Shown piece by piece: positions 8,304 to 18,209 of a DNA stretch of 64,000 bases. The notes under the pieces are model-generated. The model was given only the letters and a program-made list of their open reading frames with translations. It was not told where the DNA came from and did no database searches. Position numbers and translations under genes: made by a program. Source of the stretch: Pseudoduganella plicata (GTDB lineage: Bacteria > Pseudomonadota > Gammaproteobacteria > Burkholderiales > Burkholderiaceae_D); contig NZ_CP038026.1 in the NCBI RefSeq assembly GCF_004421005.1, positions 496,001-560,000 on the forward strand. Direction: 5' to 3'. Position 1 is the first letter of the stretch. Every line of letters starts with the position of its first letter.

Positions 8304-8798
8304 CTATTCCTTGACGGGTGATTGACGAATATAGGTAACGATCGTGTAGGCCAGGCCGCTGGCCGAATCATACGCCTGACGCTCGTTTTCCTGCCACACG
8401 GACCGGTCGATGGCGGGGAAGAACGTGTCGCAATCGAACGCCTGGTCGATATGCGTGACGATCAGCCGGTCGGCGATCGCCAGCGCTTCGGCGAAGATCT
8501 GCGCGCCGCCGATGATGAAGGCGGGGGCGTCGCCCACCAGCGCCACGGCGTCCGCCAGGGACGTCACCGCCTCGACGCCGGCATGGCGCCAGCCGACGTT
8601 GCGCGTGACGACGATGCTGCGCCGGTTCGGCAACGGCCGGCCGATCGAATCGAACGTCCTGCGGCCCATGACGATCGGGTGGCCCGTCGTCAGGCGCTTG
8701 AAGTGGGCCAGATCCTCCGGCAGGTGCCAGGGCAGCTGGTTGTTGACGCCGATGCCGTTGTTGCGGTCGACGGCGACGATGATGGCAAGTTGCGTCAT
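8304..8798 (-). CDS. folA: Dihydrofolate reductase
   Basis: This 164-residue protein reduces dihydrofolate to tetrahydrofolate with NADPH. It shows the family blocks in order: AVDRNNGIGVNNQLPWHLPEDL at the N-terminus, the MGRRTFDSIGRPLPNRRSIV nucleotide-binding segment (both split here only for reading), and FIIGGAQIF. Length matches bacterial DHFR. Thymidylate synthase, which regenerates dihydrofolate, lies 4 kb away on the same strand with unrelated genes between them. The classic thyA-folA pair has therefore been separated. DUF4337 follows 7 bases downstream. Confidence 0.95.
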   Translation of the reverse strand: MTQLAIIVAVDRNNGIGVNNQLPWHLPEDLAHFKRLTTGHPIVMGRRTFDSIGRPLPNRRSIVVTRNVGWRHAGVEAVTSLADAVALVGDAPAFIIGGAQIFAEALAIADRLIVTHIDQAFDCDTFFPAIDRSVWQENERQAYDSASGLAYTIVTYIRQSPVKE

Positions 8799-8987
8799 GA
8801 TGTAGGTTCCTTTGCGGGCCGTATTATAGGGTCTCGGCTGCTGTCATGTGCCTGTCATCGGGCGCGCGCCGGCACGCCGGTTGAAATATTTCCGAAAATA
8901 AATGCCCGCTGTGGAATTTGGAGAGTTTTGCCGGGGGGTATTTCCTTTATCGTAACGGCTTTTATCGGTGCGGCAGAGGAGAGCGGC

Positions 8988-10520
8988 TTGAACCAGCAGC
9001 AGTATGTGGCCCTGATCGAGCGGCTGGAGCGGGCCGCGCGCGCGCATCCCGGGCGCTTTCGCGCCCGTGTCGTGCTGGCGGGACTTGCTGTGTATGCCGT
9101 GGAAGCCATCGTCCTGCTGGCGTTGGCAGGCTCCGCCGCCGTGCTGCTGCGCTGGGCTGGCGCGCCGCTGGTGAGCAGCGAGCCGTGGCGCTCCGTCCTG
9201 GGCGCCGCCCTCGGTGCGGCTGTCGCGCTGCTGCTCAAATGGCTGGCGTGGCCGCGCGTGCCGGCGCCGCAGGGCCGTCATCTGACGCGCGCGGAGGCAC
9301 CGGCACTGTTCGACGCGCTCGACCGGATGCGCGTGCGGCTGAAGGGGCCCGTCATCCACCGCGTCGTCGTCGATGCACGCTATACCGCCGCCATCGCGCA
9401 GCGGCCAGCGCTGGGCGGCCTGTGGGGACCGCGCACGAATACGCTGATGCTGGGCTTGCCATATCTGCTGGGTGTCCCTACGCGCGAGATGCTGGCCACG
9501 ATCGCCCACGAATATGGTCACCTGCGTGGCCACCTGCGCGCGGGCGCCGCGCCGCTGGATGCGTGGGTCTACCGCCAGCGCCGCCTCGTCGGCACGCTGC
9601 ATGAACAGATCCAGGACCGGTCGGCCCGTGGCGTGCCGCATCGCCTGTTCGTGGCGCTGCTGGAGCGCGTGCTTCCTTATTACAACGCCTGCACGTTCGT
9701 GCTGGCCCGCCGCAACGAATACGAGGCCGATGCCGTGGCGACTGGCCTGGTCGGCGCCGCCGCCAATGCCCAGGGTCTCGTGCGCGACGCACTGCAGATG
9801 CGCTGGATGTACGAGACGTTCTGGCCCACGTTGCTGCGCCATGCGGACCGCGCCGTGCGGCCGCCGTTCATGCCGTACGCGGCCATGCGCACGGCGTTCC
9901 GCGCCGGCCACGAACAATGGTCGCGGCCGGACCGGCTCGAGGCGGCGCTGGCGCAGCGCTCCGGCCCGCACGACACGCATCCATGCCTGCGCGAGCGCCT
10001 GGCCGCCGTCGGCGTGGCGGCAACCCTGCCGCGGCCGGTGGAGCGCACGGCGGCCGACGTACTGCTGGGCGTCGCCACGACCCGCCAACTGATCGCCGAG
10101 TTCGACGCCCAATGGTGGCGGCGCGAAGGGCGGCGCTGGGAGGAACGCTATCGTCAGTCGCGCCAGTCGCGCCAGCGCCTCCAGGCACTGCAGGCTTGCG
10201 ACATGACGACGCTGCCCGTCGCGCAACTGGAAGAACTGGCGCTGCTGACGACCGAATTCGACACGCCGCAGGCCGCGCGTCCCGTGCTGGAACGGCTGCT
10301 GGCCCAGCCGGGCGGCCCGCACGCGCAGGCGGCATTCCATTACGGCCGCCTGCTGCTGGATGCGGATGACGTGCAGGGCCTGCGCTATCTGCAGGTGGCC
10401 GCTAGCGCCGACCGCGCGCTGGCGCAGCCGGCGGCGATGCAGGGCCACCAGTTCCTGCTGCGCACGCAGGACGAGCAGGCCGCGCGGCGCTGGACGGAGC
10501 TGGTGCTGCCGCCGGCATGA
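8988..10520 (+). CDS. M48-family zinc metallopeptidase, membrane-anchored
   Basis: This protein of about 510 residues begins with two hydrophobic helices (residues 28-50 and 63-80). A cytoplasmic or periplasmic zinc-protease domain follows, with HEYGH at 174-178 and the third ligand in NEYEADAVA (Glu246), which is the M48 pattern. The C-terminal 150 residues are helical and may be repeat-like. No ATG fits the start. A TTG at 8988 with GAGGAG at ideal spacing is the best choice, and the reading frame extends upstream only as a shadow of folA. The substrate is unknown. Confidence 0.8.
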   Translation: MNQQQYVALIERLERAARAHPGRFRARVVLAGLAVYAVEAIVLLALAGSAAVLLRWAGAPLVSSEPWRSVLGAALGAAVALLLKWLAWPRVPAPQGRHLTRAEAPALFDALDRMRVRLKGPVIHRVVVDARYTAAIAQRPALGGLWGPRTNTLMLGLPYLLGVPTREMLATIAHEYGHLRGHLRAGAAPLDAWVYRQRRLVGTLHEQIQDRSARGVPHRLFVALLERVLPYYNACTFVLARRNEYEADAVATGLVGAAANAQGLVRDALQMRWMYETFWPTLLRHADRAVRPPFMPYAAMRTAFRAGHEQWSRPDRLEAALAQRSGPHDTHPCLRERLAAVGVAATLPRPVERTAADVLLGVATTRQLIAEFDAQWWRREGRRWEERYRQSRQSRQRLQALQACDMTTLPVAQLEELALLTTEFDTPQAARPVLERLLAQPGGPHAQAAFHYGRLLLDADDVQGLRYLQVAASADRALAQPAAMQGHQFLLRTQDEQAARRWTELVLPPA

Positions 10521-10556
10521 CTGGCAGCGCTTTCATTTTTCATTCAAGACAATCCC

Positions 10557-11912
10557 ATGAACAGTACTTCCTCCACGCCGCTGGCGACGCTGCAATGCGC
10601 CGGCATCATCACGGCCGACCAGCACATGCAGGCATTGTCCCATCGCGGCTACAGCGAGCTTGCCGGCAACGACAGCCTTGCCGATCACCTTGTGTGGCTG
10701 CGCGGCGAAAAGATCGTCGACGAAGCGCAGCTGGCGCAAGCCACCGCGCACGTGAAGGCCACGTTTACCGGCGCAGAGCAGGCGCGTTACCTGGCCGCGA
10801 TCGAGGGCGCATCCGGCATGCTGGTAAATGTCGAGGAGCTGCAGAAGGCGTGTTTCCGGCGGGTCCTGAACGGCGGGTGGATCACGCAGGCCGAGTGCGA
10901 CCGGGCGCTGGCCGCCATCGGCCCGAACGAAACCGTGGTGACGGGACCGGCCGGCATCCTGGCGTGGATGATCGACCGGGGCATCATCGAGATCGAGAGG
11001 CTGAACACTGTCCGAGCGGCCGGCAACCCGGATGGCGATCCGGAAAAGGCCGCGATGCTGGCGGACCTGGAAGAGATGCTCACCCGTCCGGCGAGGCTCG
11101 CAAGACGGCGCTGGGCGTGGGGCGCCGGCACATTGCTGGTAGCAGGCTTCGTCGCGTGGCTGGTGTTCTGGCCCGCCTCGGTGCCCGGATGCGCGACGGG
11201 AGGCACGCGAAGCACCATCGAGCGGCTGTTCCTCGAATCGAGCCTGGGCAGGATCGATGAGATGAAGCCGGATGAGGCGATACCCCGGCCGGAGGTGGGA
11301 CGTATCACCGAGGTGGGCTACGCCAGCGCGTCGCGCGTGCGAGCCTGCAAGACCACCGTCAAGCTCGATGGCGAGAGTATCCCGTATGCCTTTACGATTG
11401 CCGCCGCGCCGGAAGGCAGGAGCGGCTTCGTCATCACGGGTGCGCAGCCGACGATCGTGGAGGCACGCTTTGGGCATATCGACGCCGACGGCCATTACGG
11501 CAACAAGGCCGAACCGCTGGGACGCGCCGAGGTCGAACGGGCCTTCCGCGCCGGCATTGAGGGCAGCCATGGAGGCCTTGCAGGTCCGGCGCCCGGGAAG
11601 CCTGCATTCGATGTGGAGAACGCCGCCCGCCGCAAGTTCGGCCTGTCCTACGACTCGGCCGAACGCAAACGGGAAATCGCCGAAGTGGAGCCGTTGGGAC
11701 CGTGCCGCCCCGTCGAGGGGGACAAGGTATACCGCTGTCGCCTTCTGGTCGAGCACAACGAGCCCCTGCTGGCGGCTCTGGGGCGCGACGCGGGCATGGT
11801 GCTGGACGGCGAATTCACGTTCGTACGGGATGGAACGGCGGGGCAGTGGTGCGCGACGGAAGGCTTGCGGGGCGAGCTGCGCCGGGCGAGTATCGCTGCC
11901 GCGGCGAAGTAG
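10557..11912 (+). CDS. Single-pass membrane protein of unknown function
   Basis: I do not recognise this 451-residue protein. The N-terminal 180 residues are helical and contain two similar segments around ITADQHMQAL and ITQAECDRAL, suggesting a repeated helical unit. A single membrane helix lies at about 186-206 (WGAGTLLVAGFVAWLVFW), just after an Arg-rich stretch, so the N-terminal half is probably cytoplasmic. The C-terminal 240 residues contain paired Cys and mixed alpha/beta content. The start follows the peptidase stop by 36 bases and has no clear ribosome-binding site, so coupling to the upstream gene is likely. Confidence 0.7.
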   Translation: MNSTSSTPLATLQCAGIITADQHMQALSHRGYSELAGNDSLADHLVWLRGEKIVDEAQLAQATAHVKATFTGAEQARYLAAIEGASGMLVNVEELQKACFRRVLNGGWITQAECDRALAAIGPNETVVTGPAGILAWMIDRGIIEIERLNTVRAAGNPDGDPEKAAMLADLEEMLTRPARLARRRWAWGAGTLLVAGFVAWLVFWPASVPGCATGGTRSTIERLFLESSLGRIDEMKPDEAIPRPEVGRITEVGYASASRVRACKTTVKLDGESIPYAFTIAAAPEGRSGFVITGAQPTIVEARFGHIDADGHYGNKAEPLGRAEVERAFRAGIEGSHGGLAGPAPGKPAFDVENAARRKFGLSYDSAERKREIAEVEPLGPCRPVEGDKVYRCRLLVEHNEPLLAALGRDAGMVLDGEFTFVRDGTAGQWCATEGLRGELRRASIAAAAK

Positions 11913-11961
11913 CGCCGCGGCAGCGTTATACTGAAGACCCGCCCGAACGCATGGAGGCTGC

Positions 11962-12603
11962 ATGAAGGTCTATCTGACAGTGGTCGATACGATGGCCGAC
12001 TGGGAAGTCGGCTACCTGACGGCGGAACTGCACAGCCGCCGCTTCTTTGCCAATCCGCTGGCGCCGTTCGAGCTGGTCAGGGCCGGCCTGACGGATGCGC
12101 CGATCCGCACGATGGGCGGCATCGAAATCGAGCCGGACGTGCGCCTGCACGAGATCGCGTGGCAGCCGGATGACCTGCTGGTCATGCCCGGCGCGGAAGT
12201 GTGGGAGGAGCCGCGGATGACGCCTGCGCTGGCGTTCGCCCGCCACGCATTGGAACACGGCCGGAACGTGGCCGCCATCTGCGGCGCAACGATTGGCCTC
12301 GCGCAGGTGGGCGTACTGGACGGCTACGAGCACACCAGCAACGATTTAAGCTACCTGAAGGATACGTGCCCCGGGTACGCCGGGGCGGCGCGCTACCGCA
12401 ACGAACCTACCGTGCGCGACCGCAACCTGATCACCGCCACGGGGCTGGCGCCGCTGGAGTTCGCGTACGAAGTGTTCAAGCTGCTGGAGGTGATGCGGCC
12501 GGAGACGCTGGAGGCCTGGCTGCAGTTGCATAAAACGCGCGAGGCGCGCTGGTTTCATGCGCTGGTGGCGTCGATGGGGACACAAACCGCTGGCGGCGCC
12601 TGA
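11962..12603 (+). CDS. DJ-1/PfpI-family protein (type 1 glutamine amidotransferase-like)
   Basis: This 213-residue cytoplasmic protein has the DJ-1/PfpI fold. The nucleophile elbow reads AAICGATIGLA with the reactive Cys, and LLVMPGAEVWEEP forms the preceding strand and loop. Members act as deglycases, proteases, chaperones or transcription-related sensors, and the exact activity cannot be assigned. The His that completes the triad in many members is not obvious, and DLSYLKDTCPGY follows the elbow instead. The gene stands alone, with GGAGG close before the ATG. Confidence 0.8.
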   Translation: MKVYLTVVDTMADWEVGYLTAELHSRRFFANPLAPFELVRAGLTDAPIRTMGGIEIEPDVRLHEIAWQPDDLLVMPGAEVWEEPRMTPALAFARHALEHGRNVAAICGATIGLAQVGVLDGYEHTSNDLSYLKDTCPGYAGAARYRNEPTVRDRNLITATGLAPLEFAYEVFKLLEVMRPETLEAWLQLHKTREARWFHALVASMGTQTAGGA

Positions 12604-12731
12604 AATGAAACACCGGAACTCCGGGGTCGTGGCAGCGGCTGCGAAGGGCCGGGGCAGACCTGCCGGGCCTGGCGCCGGATCTCATCAGCGGCCAACGCGG
12701 CGCCGGCACCAGAACCTGTGGCGGGTGGAGC

Positions 12732-13703
12732 TTACACCGCCATCGGCGCCGTAATCGGTGCGTGGTGCCGGTAACCTTCAAGGCTGAAGTCCGATGGCTC
12801 GATTTTCTCCAGCCACTCCGGCTCGTAGCGGCCCGTTTCGGCAAACGCCGGTATGCGCTCCGAGATGACCAGCTGCGGCAGGGGGAACGGCTCGCGCTTG
12901 AGCTGTTCCCGCACCATGTCCAGGTGATTCTCGTAGATGTGCGCGTCGCCGACGAAATAACTGAACCAGCGCGGGGTATAGCCCGTCAGGCGGCCGACAA
13001 GTGTCAGCAGCACGGCCGCTTCGGCGATATTGAACGGCGTGCCCAGGCCGATGTCGTTGCTGCGCACGTACAGGCACAGCGAAATTTCTCTCGTGGTCGC
13101 GTTGGGAATGAACTGGTAGAGCAGGTGGCAGGCGGGCAGCGCGACTTCGTCCAGCACGGCCGGATTCCAGCCGTGGAACAGGATGCGGCGGCTGCCGGGG
13201 TTGTTGACGATCGTGTCCAGGCAGTCGCGCAGCTGGTCGACGGCCTTGTACAGCAGGATCTTGTCCACGCCGTTTTCCACCAGCGGGGCGACGACCGTGA
13301 AGCCGCTGGCTTGCGCGGCGGCGAGCTGCGCCGTGGCCGATGCGTCCAGCACCTTGAAGGCCGGCCACTCGCGCCACTGCACGCCGTAGACCGGGCCCAG
13401 GTCGTCGGTGCCGGCGCGGAACGGGTTGTCCAGCCACTGCCGGTTCTCGTTGGCGTTCTGGTCCCATACCTTGCAGCCCAGCGCGCGGAAGTCTGCAGCG
13501 CTGCGGGAAGCGCGCAGGAACGCGCACAATTCACCGACGACCGACTTGAAGGCCAGCTTCTTGGTCGTCACGGCGGGAAAACCCCTGGCCAGATCGAAGC
13601 GCATCATCGCGCCCGGCACCGACAAGGTGCGGATGCCGGTGCGGTTGTCCTGCCATGAGCCTTCGGCCAGGACGGTTTCGATCAGTTGCTGATACTGCTG
13701 CAT
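12732..13703 (-). CDS. thyA: Thymidylate synthase
   Basis: This 323-residue enzyme methylates dUMP to dTMP using methylenetetrahydrofolate. The catalytic Cys192 sits in [10 protein letters not shown], followed by [16 protein letters not shown] (dUMP binding) and the C-terminal region ending in AV. It is about 60 residues longer than the E. coli enzyme. The extra length falls around residues 85-155, as in the longer ThyA group. The start at [15 protein letters not shown] is typical. It shares the folate cycle with folA at 8,304. Confidence 0.95.
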   Translation of the reverse strand: MQQYQQLIETVLAEGSWQDNRTGIRTLSVPGAMMRFDLARGFPAVTTKKLAFKSVVGELCAFLRASRSAADFRALGCKVWDQNANENRQWLDNPFRAGTDDLGPVYGVQWREWPAFKVLDASATAQLAAAQASGFTVVAPLVENGVDKILLYKAVDQLRDCLDTIVNNPGSRRILFHGWNPAVLDEVALPACHLLYQFIPNATTREISLCLYVRSNDIGLGTPFNIAEAAVLLTLVGRLTGYTPRWFSYFVGDAHIYENHLDMVREQLKREPFPLPQLVISERIPAFAETGRYEPEWLEKIEPSDFSLEGYRHHAPITAPMAV

Positions 13704-13762
13704 GCGGTTCTCCGTAAAGCGTGCGCGAGGCGCAAAGCCCGCGATTTTATCATGTGCTCCCG

Positions 13763-15157
13763 CTACCGTTTGGCCTTCGCCCTGGCTCCCGCCTTAGCGC
13801 CGGGCTGCGGCCCGTACGTCTTCGGCGCCGCGCCCGGAGGCGCCGGCTTGCGTGGCTTGCGGGCCGGCGCGGGGGGCGCCATCGGCGCCTTTTCAAAGCC
13901 GCCGGCGGGGCGGGGCGCGTTGTCCGGCACGCGCGGTTTCGGCACTGCGGGACGCGCGGCCTTCTTTGCGGGCCCGGTAGCGGGCGGCTTGACGACCGGC
14001 GCGGTACCTGTCGAGGGCACGCGGTGGCTGGCCTCGAAGCCCGGCTCCTCCACGCGCGGCAGCACCTGCCGGATCACCGTCTCGATGGCGCGCAGCAGCT
14101 CCACCTCGTCCGCCGCCACCAGCGAGATCGCCTCGCCGGAGCTGCCGGCGCGGCCCGTACGGCCGATGCGGTGCACGTAGTCTTCCGCCACCGTTGGCAG
14201 GTCCATGTTGACGACGAGCGGCAGCGCCTGGATGTCCAGCCCGCGCGCGGCGACGTCGGTGGCGACGAGGATCTGCACCTGCTGTCCCTTGAAGCGGTTC
14301 AGGGCCTGCAGCCGTGCCGGCTGCGGCCGGTCGCCGTGGATGGCTTCGGCCGTAAAGCCTTCGTCCTGCAGCATGCCGACCAGCTGGTCCACGCCCTTCT
14401 TGGTCTTCGCGAACACCAGCACCTGGCCCCAGCCATGCTGGCGCGCCAGGTGGACCAGCAGTTCCGGCTTGGCCTTCTTGTCCGTCGTGTAGACCAGCTG
14501 GCGCACCGTCTTCGCCGCCGCGTTGGCAGGACTGGCCTGCAGCGACAGCGGATCGCGCAGCAGCTTTTGCGCCAGCGCGCGGATGGTGTCGGAGAACGTG
14601 GCGGAGAACAGCAGCGTCTGGCGCGTGGCCGGCACCGCGGCCAGCACGGCGTCCAGCTCCGGCGCGAAGCCCAGGTCCAGCATGCGGTCCGCTTCGTCCA
14701 GCACCAGCGTTTCCAGTTGATCGAACGTCAGCGCGCCTTGCCGGTGCAGGTCCAGCAGCCGGCCCGGCGTTGCCACCAGCACGTCCAGGCCCTTGCGCAG
14801 CTTGTTTACCTGCGGCTCGATCGGCACGCCGCCGTAGGCGACGAAGGAGCGTAGCGGCACGTTGGCGCCGTAGCGGCGGAAGCTGTCGTAGACCTGCTCG
14901 GCCAGCTCGCGCGTGGGCACGAGCACAAGGCAGCGCACGCCCAGCGGACCGACGGCACCGGCCAGCGTCAGGCGCTGCAGCAGGGGCAGCGCGAAGCCCG
15001 CCGTCTTGCCGGTGCCGGTTTGCGCGGCCGCCATCAGGTCGCGGCCCGCCAGCACGGCGGGGATGGCCTGTTTCTGGATCGGCGTCGGCGTGTCGTAGCC
15101 GAGCGATGCCAGGGTGCGCAGCAGCGGATCGATCAGGTTCAGGGACTGGAAGCTCAT
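13763..15157 (-). CDS. rhlE: DEAD-box ATP-dependent RNA helicase, RhlE type
   Basis: This 464-residue protein unwinds RNA duplexes. The helicase core has the Q motif ([10 protein letters not shown]), AAQTGTGKT (motif I), TPGR (Ib), [11 protein letters not shown] (II), FSATFS (III), [11 protein letters not shown] (V) and HRIGRTGRA (VI). The last 95 residues are a Lys/Pro/Ala-rich basic tail typical of RhlE proteins, which tethers RNA. The ATG at 15157 overlaps the stop of the threonine aldolase gene by four bases (ATGA), so it is translationally coupled as the last gene of a three-gene operon. Confidence 0.92.
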   Translation of the reverse strand: MSFQSLNLIDPLLRTLASLGYDTPTPIQKQAIPAVLAGRDLMAAAQTGTGKTAGFALPLLQRLTLAGAVGPLGVRCLVLVPTRELAEQVYDSFRRYGANVPLRSFVAYGGVPIEPQVNKLRKGLDVLVATPGRLLDLHRQGALTFDQLETLVLDEADRMLDLGFAPELDAVLAAVPATRQTLLFSATFSDTIRALAQKLLRDPLSLQASPANAAAKTVRQLVYTTDKKAKPELLVHLARQHGWGQVLVFAKTKKGVDQLVGMLQDEGFTAEAIHGDRPQPARLQALNRFKGQQVQILVATDVAARGLDIQALPLVVNMDLPTVAEDYVHRIGRTGRAGSSGEAISLVAADEVELLRAIETVIRQVLPRVEEPGFEASHRVPSTGTAPVVKPPATGPAKKAARPAVPKPRVPDNAPRPAGGFEKAPMAPPAPARKPRKPAPPGAAPKTYGPQPGAKAGARAKAKR

Positions 15158-16269
15158 TGCGCCGCCTCCAGTGCCGCCTGCCATGCACGGAGCGCCGCAT
15201 GGACGGTGGCGTCCGGCAGGTCCAGCAGGTTGTCGCCCACATACCATTCCGTATAGCTGTGCTCCGGCAGCATCGCGTGATACACCTGGTTGTGCAGCCA
15301 GACGCGCCGCTCGCCGGCAATGCGGTTGCGGATTGCCAGCGCCGTCTCCCGCGGCACGGGCAGGTGCAGGTGCAGCATGTTCGCGTGCGGCGCGGCCGGG
15401 TTGGGACGCAGCAGCGGATAGCCGCGCAGCGCCTCGAACAGCCATTGCGTGCGGCGCAAGTATGCCGGCATGGCGGACAGGCGGGCATCCAGCTGCATCG
15501 CCGCGGCCACGACGTACGGCGAGCGGTGAATTACATTGCCGCCTTGACGGCGGTACCATTCGCGGGCCCGTTCGACAAAGGCGTGGCTGCCGGCCAGCAC
15601 CGCGCCACCGAGGCCGCCGATGCCCTTGTACAGCGACACGTACACGCTGTCGAAGCCGGCGGCAACGTCCGCCAGCGGCCGTCCATAGCCGGTGGCTGCT
15701 TCCCACAGCCGGGCGCCATCCATGTGCAGGTGTACGCCCATGCGGGTGCAATGCGCCTTGATGTCGTCCAGCTCCTGCCACGACGGGCACTGTCCGCCGA
15801 TCTCGCGCGCCGGCAGTTCCACCGACACGGCGCCGAGGCGGTCGGGGATCGCCTGCACATCCTCTAGCGTAAACGGCCGATGCGGGCTGCCCACCTGCAG
15901 CGCGGCGAAGTGGCCGAACAGCTGGTGGTTGCCGCGTTCGTGCTTCAGGATGTGTGCGGTCGGATGCAGCGCCACCAGCTCGCTGCCCCGGTCCGCGCAG
16001 GCCAGGCGCAGCGCGGTGGCCTGCGCCATCGTGCCCGTGATGCAGAACACGGCCGATTCCATGCCCAGCAGCGCCGCAACCTTGCGCTCCAGCGACGCGA
16101 TCAGCTCACCTTCGCCATAGACGTCGTGCTCGATGCCGTTTTCCTCGCACCAGCCGGCCATGGCGGCGTACAGCCGCGCCGGCGTAACCTGGCGATGGCC
16201 GGGCAGCACGACATTGCAGGCGCGGCGCAGCTCGACTTCGCTCGCCGTCACGTTGGCGGTCGCGTTCAT
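15154..16269 (-). CDS. Low-specificity threonine aldolase / beta-eliminating lyase family PLP enzyme
   Basis: This 371-residue PLP enzyme resembles L-threonine aldolases, which split threonine or related beta-hydroxy amino acids to glycine and an aldehyde. Motifs include AVFCITGTMAQATALRLA at 73-90, the PLP-Asp segment HMDGARLWEA at 182-191 and SLYKGIGGLGGA with Schiff-base Lys215. It overlaps both neighbours by four bases (ATGA on each side). It therefore sits as the middle gene of an exporter-aldolase-helicase operon. The functional link among the three is not evident. Confidence 0.85.
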   Translation of the reverse strand: MNATANVTASEVELRRACNVVLPGHRQVTPARLYAAMAGWCEENGIEHDVYGEGELIASLERKVAALLGMESAVFCITGTMAQATALRLACADRGSELVALHPTAHILKHERGNHQLFGHFAALQVGSPHRPFTLEDVQAIPDRLGAVSVELPAREIGGQCPSWQELDDIKAHCTRMGVHLHMDGARLWEAATGYGRPLADVAAGFDSVYVSLYKGIGGLGGAVLAGSHAFVERAREWYRRQGGNVIHRSPYVVAAAMQLDARLSAMPAYLRRTQWLFEALRGYPLLRPNPAAPHANMLHLHLPVPRETALAIRNRIAGERRVWLHNQVYHAMLPEHSYTEWYVGDNLLDLPDATVHAALRAWQAALEAAQ

Positions 16270-18164
16270 TGCGCCACCTCGGCGACCGGCGGATGCGTCA
16301 CGTGGACGCTGTGGAACTGCAGCGCCGCCAGGTTGGCATAGATGCCTCCCAGCGCCACCAGCGAAGCGTGCGTGCCCGTTTCGACGATGCGGCCATCCTC
16401 CATGACGATGATGCGGTCGGCGCGCTGCACGGTGGCCAGGCGGTGCGCGATGATGACGGTGGTGCGGCCCACCATGGCTGCCTCCAGCGCCGACTGCACC
16501 AATCGTTCCGATTCCGCGTCGAGCGCGCTGGTGGCTTCGTCCAGCAGCAGCAGCGGGGGATTTTTCAGCAGCGCGCGGGCGATGGCGATGCGCTGCCGCT
16601 GGCCGCCCGACAGGCGCACGCCGCGCTCGCCGAGGAACGACTGGTAACCGTTCGGCAGTCGCTCGATGAATTCGTGCGCGGCGGCCAGTTTCGCGGCCTG
16701 GATCACTTCCGCGTCGGTGGCGTTGGCCCGGCCGTAGCGGATGTTTTCCATCGCGTTGGCGGAAAAGATCACCGTATCCTGCGGCACGATGCCGATGGCG
16801 TCGCGCAGGGTATGCAGGTCGAGCTGGCGGATGTCCACGCCATCGAGGCGGATGGCGCCACGCTGCGGGTCGTAGAAGCGCAGGAACAGCTGGAACAGCG
16901 TCGTCTTGCCGGCGCCGGAAGGACCGACGACGGCGACCGTTTCGCCGGGACGGATGTCCAGGTCCAGATGCGTCAGGGCCGCGCTGTCCGGCCGCGACGG
17001 ATAGTAGAACGTCACATCGGCCAGCGTCAGCGCGGCACCGTTGGCGGCTCGCGGCGGCAGGGCGACAGGGTGCGCGGGCGACTGGATTTCCGATTTCACC
17101 GACATCAGTTCCAGCAGCCGCTCCGTGGCGCCGGCGGCGCGCTGCGCTTCCCCCATCACTTCGGACAGGGCGCCGATGGCGCCGGCCACGATCGACGCGT
17201 ACAGGATGAACTGCCCCAGCTCGCCACCTGTCATCGAACCTTCCAGCACGGCGTGCGCGCCCAGCCACAGCACGAACACGATGGTGCCGAACACCAGGAC
17301 GATGGCCAGCATCGTCAGCAGCGCGCGGGCGCGGATGCGCCGCATGGCCGTGACGAAGGCGCTTTCGACGGACGCGCCGAAGCGGTCCGTTTCGATCTTC
17401 TCGTGCGTGAACGCCTGCACGGTGGGCATGGCGTTGAGGATTTCGCCGGCCACGGCCGACGCGTCGGCAATGCGGTCCTGCGAATCGCGCGACAGCTTGC
17501 GCACGCGCCGGCCGAACATCACGATCGGCAGCACCGTCAGCACCAGCAGGCCGATGATGATGGACGACAGTTTCGGGCTCGTCACGAACAGCATCACCAG
17601 GCCGCCCGCGAACAGCAGCATGTTACGCAGCGCCATCGAGATGCTGGTGCCCACCACGGCCTGGATCAGGGTCGTGTCGGTGGTGATGCGCGACAGGACT
17701 TCGCCCGTCTGCGTCGTCTCGAAGAATTCGGGACTCTGGTTGACCACGTGGCGGTAGACGGCGCTGCGGATGTCCGCCGTCACGCGCTCGCCCAGCCAAG
17801 ACACCGTGTAGAAACGCGCCGCGGTGGCCACCGCCAGCACGGTCGCCACGCCGAACAGTGCCAGGAAGACGACGTTCACGTGTTCGGCGCTGTCGATGCC
17901 GGCCTTGCCGCCCGCAGCTGCCCCGAACCCCAGGTCGATCATCTGCTTGAAGGCGTAAGGGATGGCCAGCGTGGCGCCGGCGGCAACCGTCAGCGCGATC
18001 CCGGCCAGCACGAACTGCAGGCGATACGGCGTCAGGAACGGTGCCAGGCCGCGCAGGGCGGCCAGGCTGCCTTTCTTCTGTTCGCGCTGGGATGGCGTCA
18101 TGTGCTGCGCGCCGCTGGCGTTGCCGCTGGCATTGTTACTCTTACTGGTGGTGCTGTTGCTCAT
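16266..18164 (-). CDS. ABC exporter, fused membrane and ATPase domains (MsbA/LptE-independent multidrug type)
   Basis: This 632-residue half-transporter has an N-terminal hydrophilic head of about 35 residues. Six membrane helices span roughly residues 45-330, and the nucleotide-binding domain has Walker A GPSGAGKT at 414-421, signature LSGGQ at 518-522 and Walker B LLLLDEATSAL from 538. Such proteins work as homodimers in the inner membrane and export lipids, drugs or peptides. It resembles MsbA-like proteins annotated broadly in betaproteobacteria, but substrate cannot be assigned. It is the first gene of the operon with threonine aldolase and rhlE. Confidence 0.88.
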   Translation of the reverse strand: MSNSTTSKSNNASGNASGAQHMTPSQREQKKGSLAALRGLAPFLTPYRLQFVLAGIALTVAAGATLAIPYAFKQMIDLGFGAAAGGKAGIDSAEHVNVVFLALFGVATVLAVATAARFYTVSWLGERVTADIRSAVYRHVVNQSPEFFETTQTGEVLSRITTDTTLIQAVVGTSISMALRNMLLFAGGLVMLFVTSPKLSSIIIGLLVLTVLPIVMFGRRVRKLSRDSQDRIADASAVAGEILNAMPTVQAFTHEKIETDRFGASVESAFVTAMRRIRARALLTMLAIVLVFGTIVFVLWLGAHAVLEGSMTGGELGQFILYASIVAGAIGALSEVMGEAQRAAGATERLLELMSVKSEIQSPAHPVALPPRAANGAALTLADVTFYYPSRPDSAALTHLDLDIRPGETVAVVGPSGAGKTTLFQLFLRFYDPQRGAIRLDGVDIRQLDLHTLRDAIGIVPQDTVIFSANAMENIRYGRANATDAEVIQAAKLAAAHEFIERLPNGYQSFLGERGVRLSGGQRQRIAIARALLKNPPLLLLDEATSALDAESERLVQSALEAAMVGRTTVIIAHRLATVQRADRIIVMEDGRIVETGTHASLVALGGIYANLAALQFHSVHVTHPPVAEVAQ

Positions 18165-18209
18165 TATGGTGGCCGCCCCGCGGGCGGTGTCGTTGATTGC
18201 ATTAGTGTT

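Noticed and set aside
8322-8987. Upstream extension of the M48 peptidase frame
   Set aside because: The extra 222 codons are antisense to folA; the TTG at 8988 has a strong ribosome-binding site and gives a normal N-terminus.
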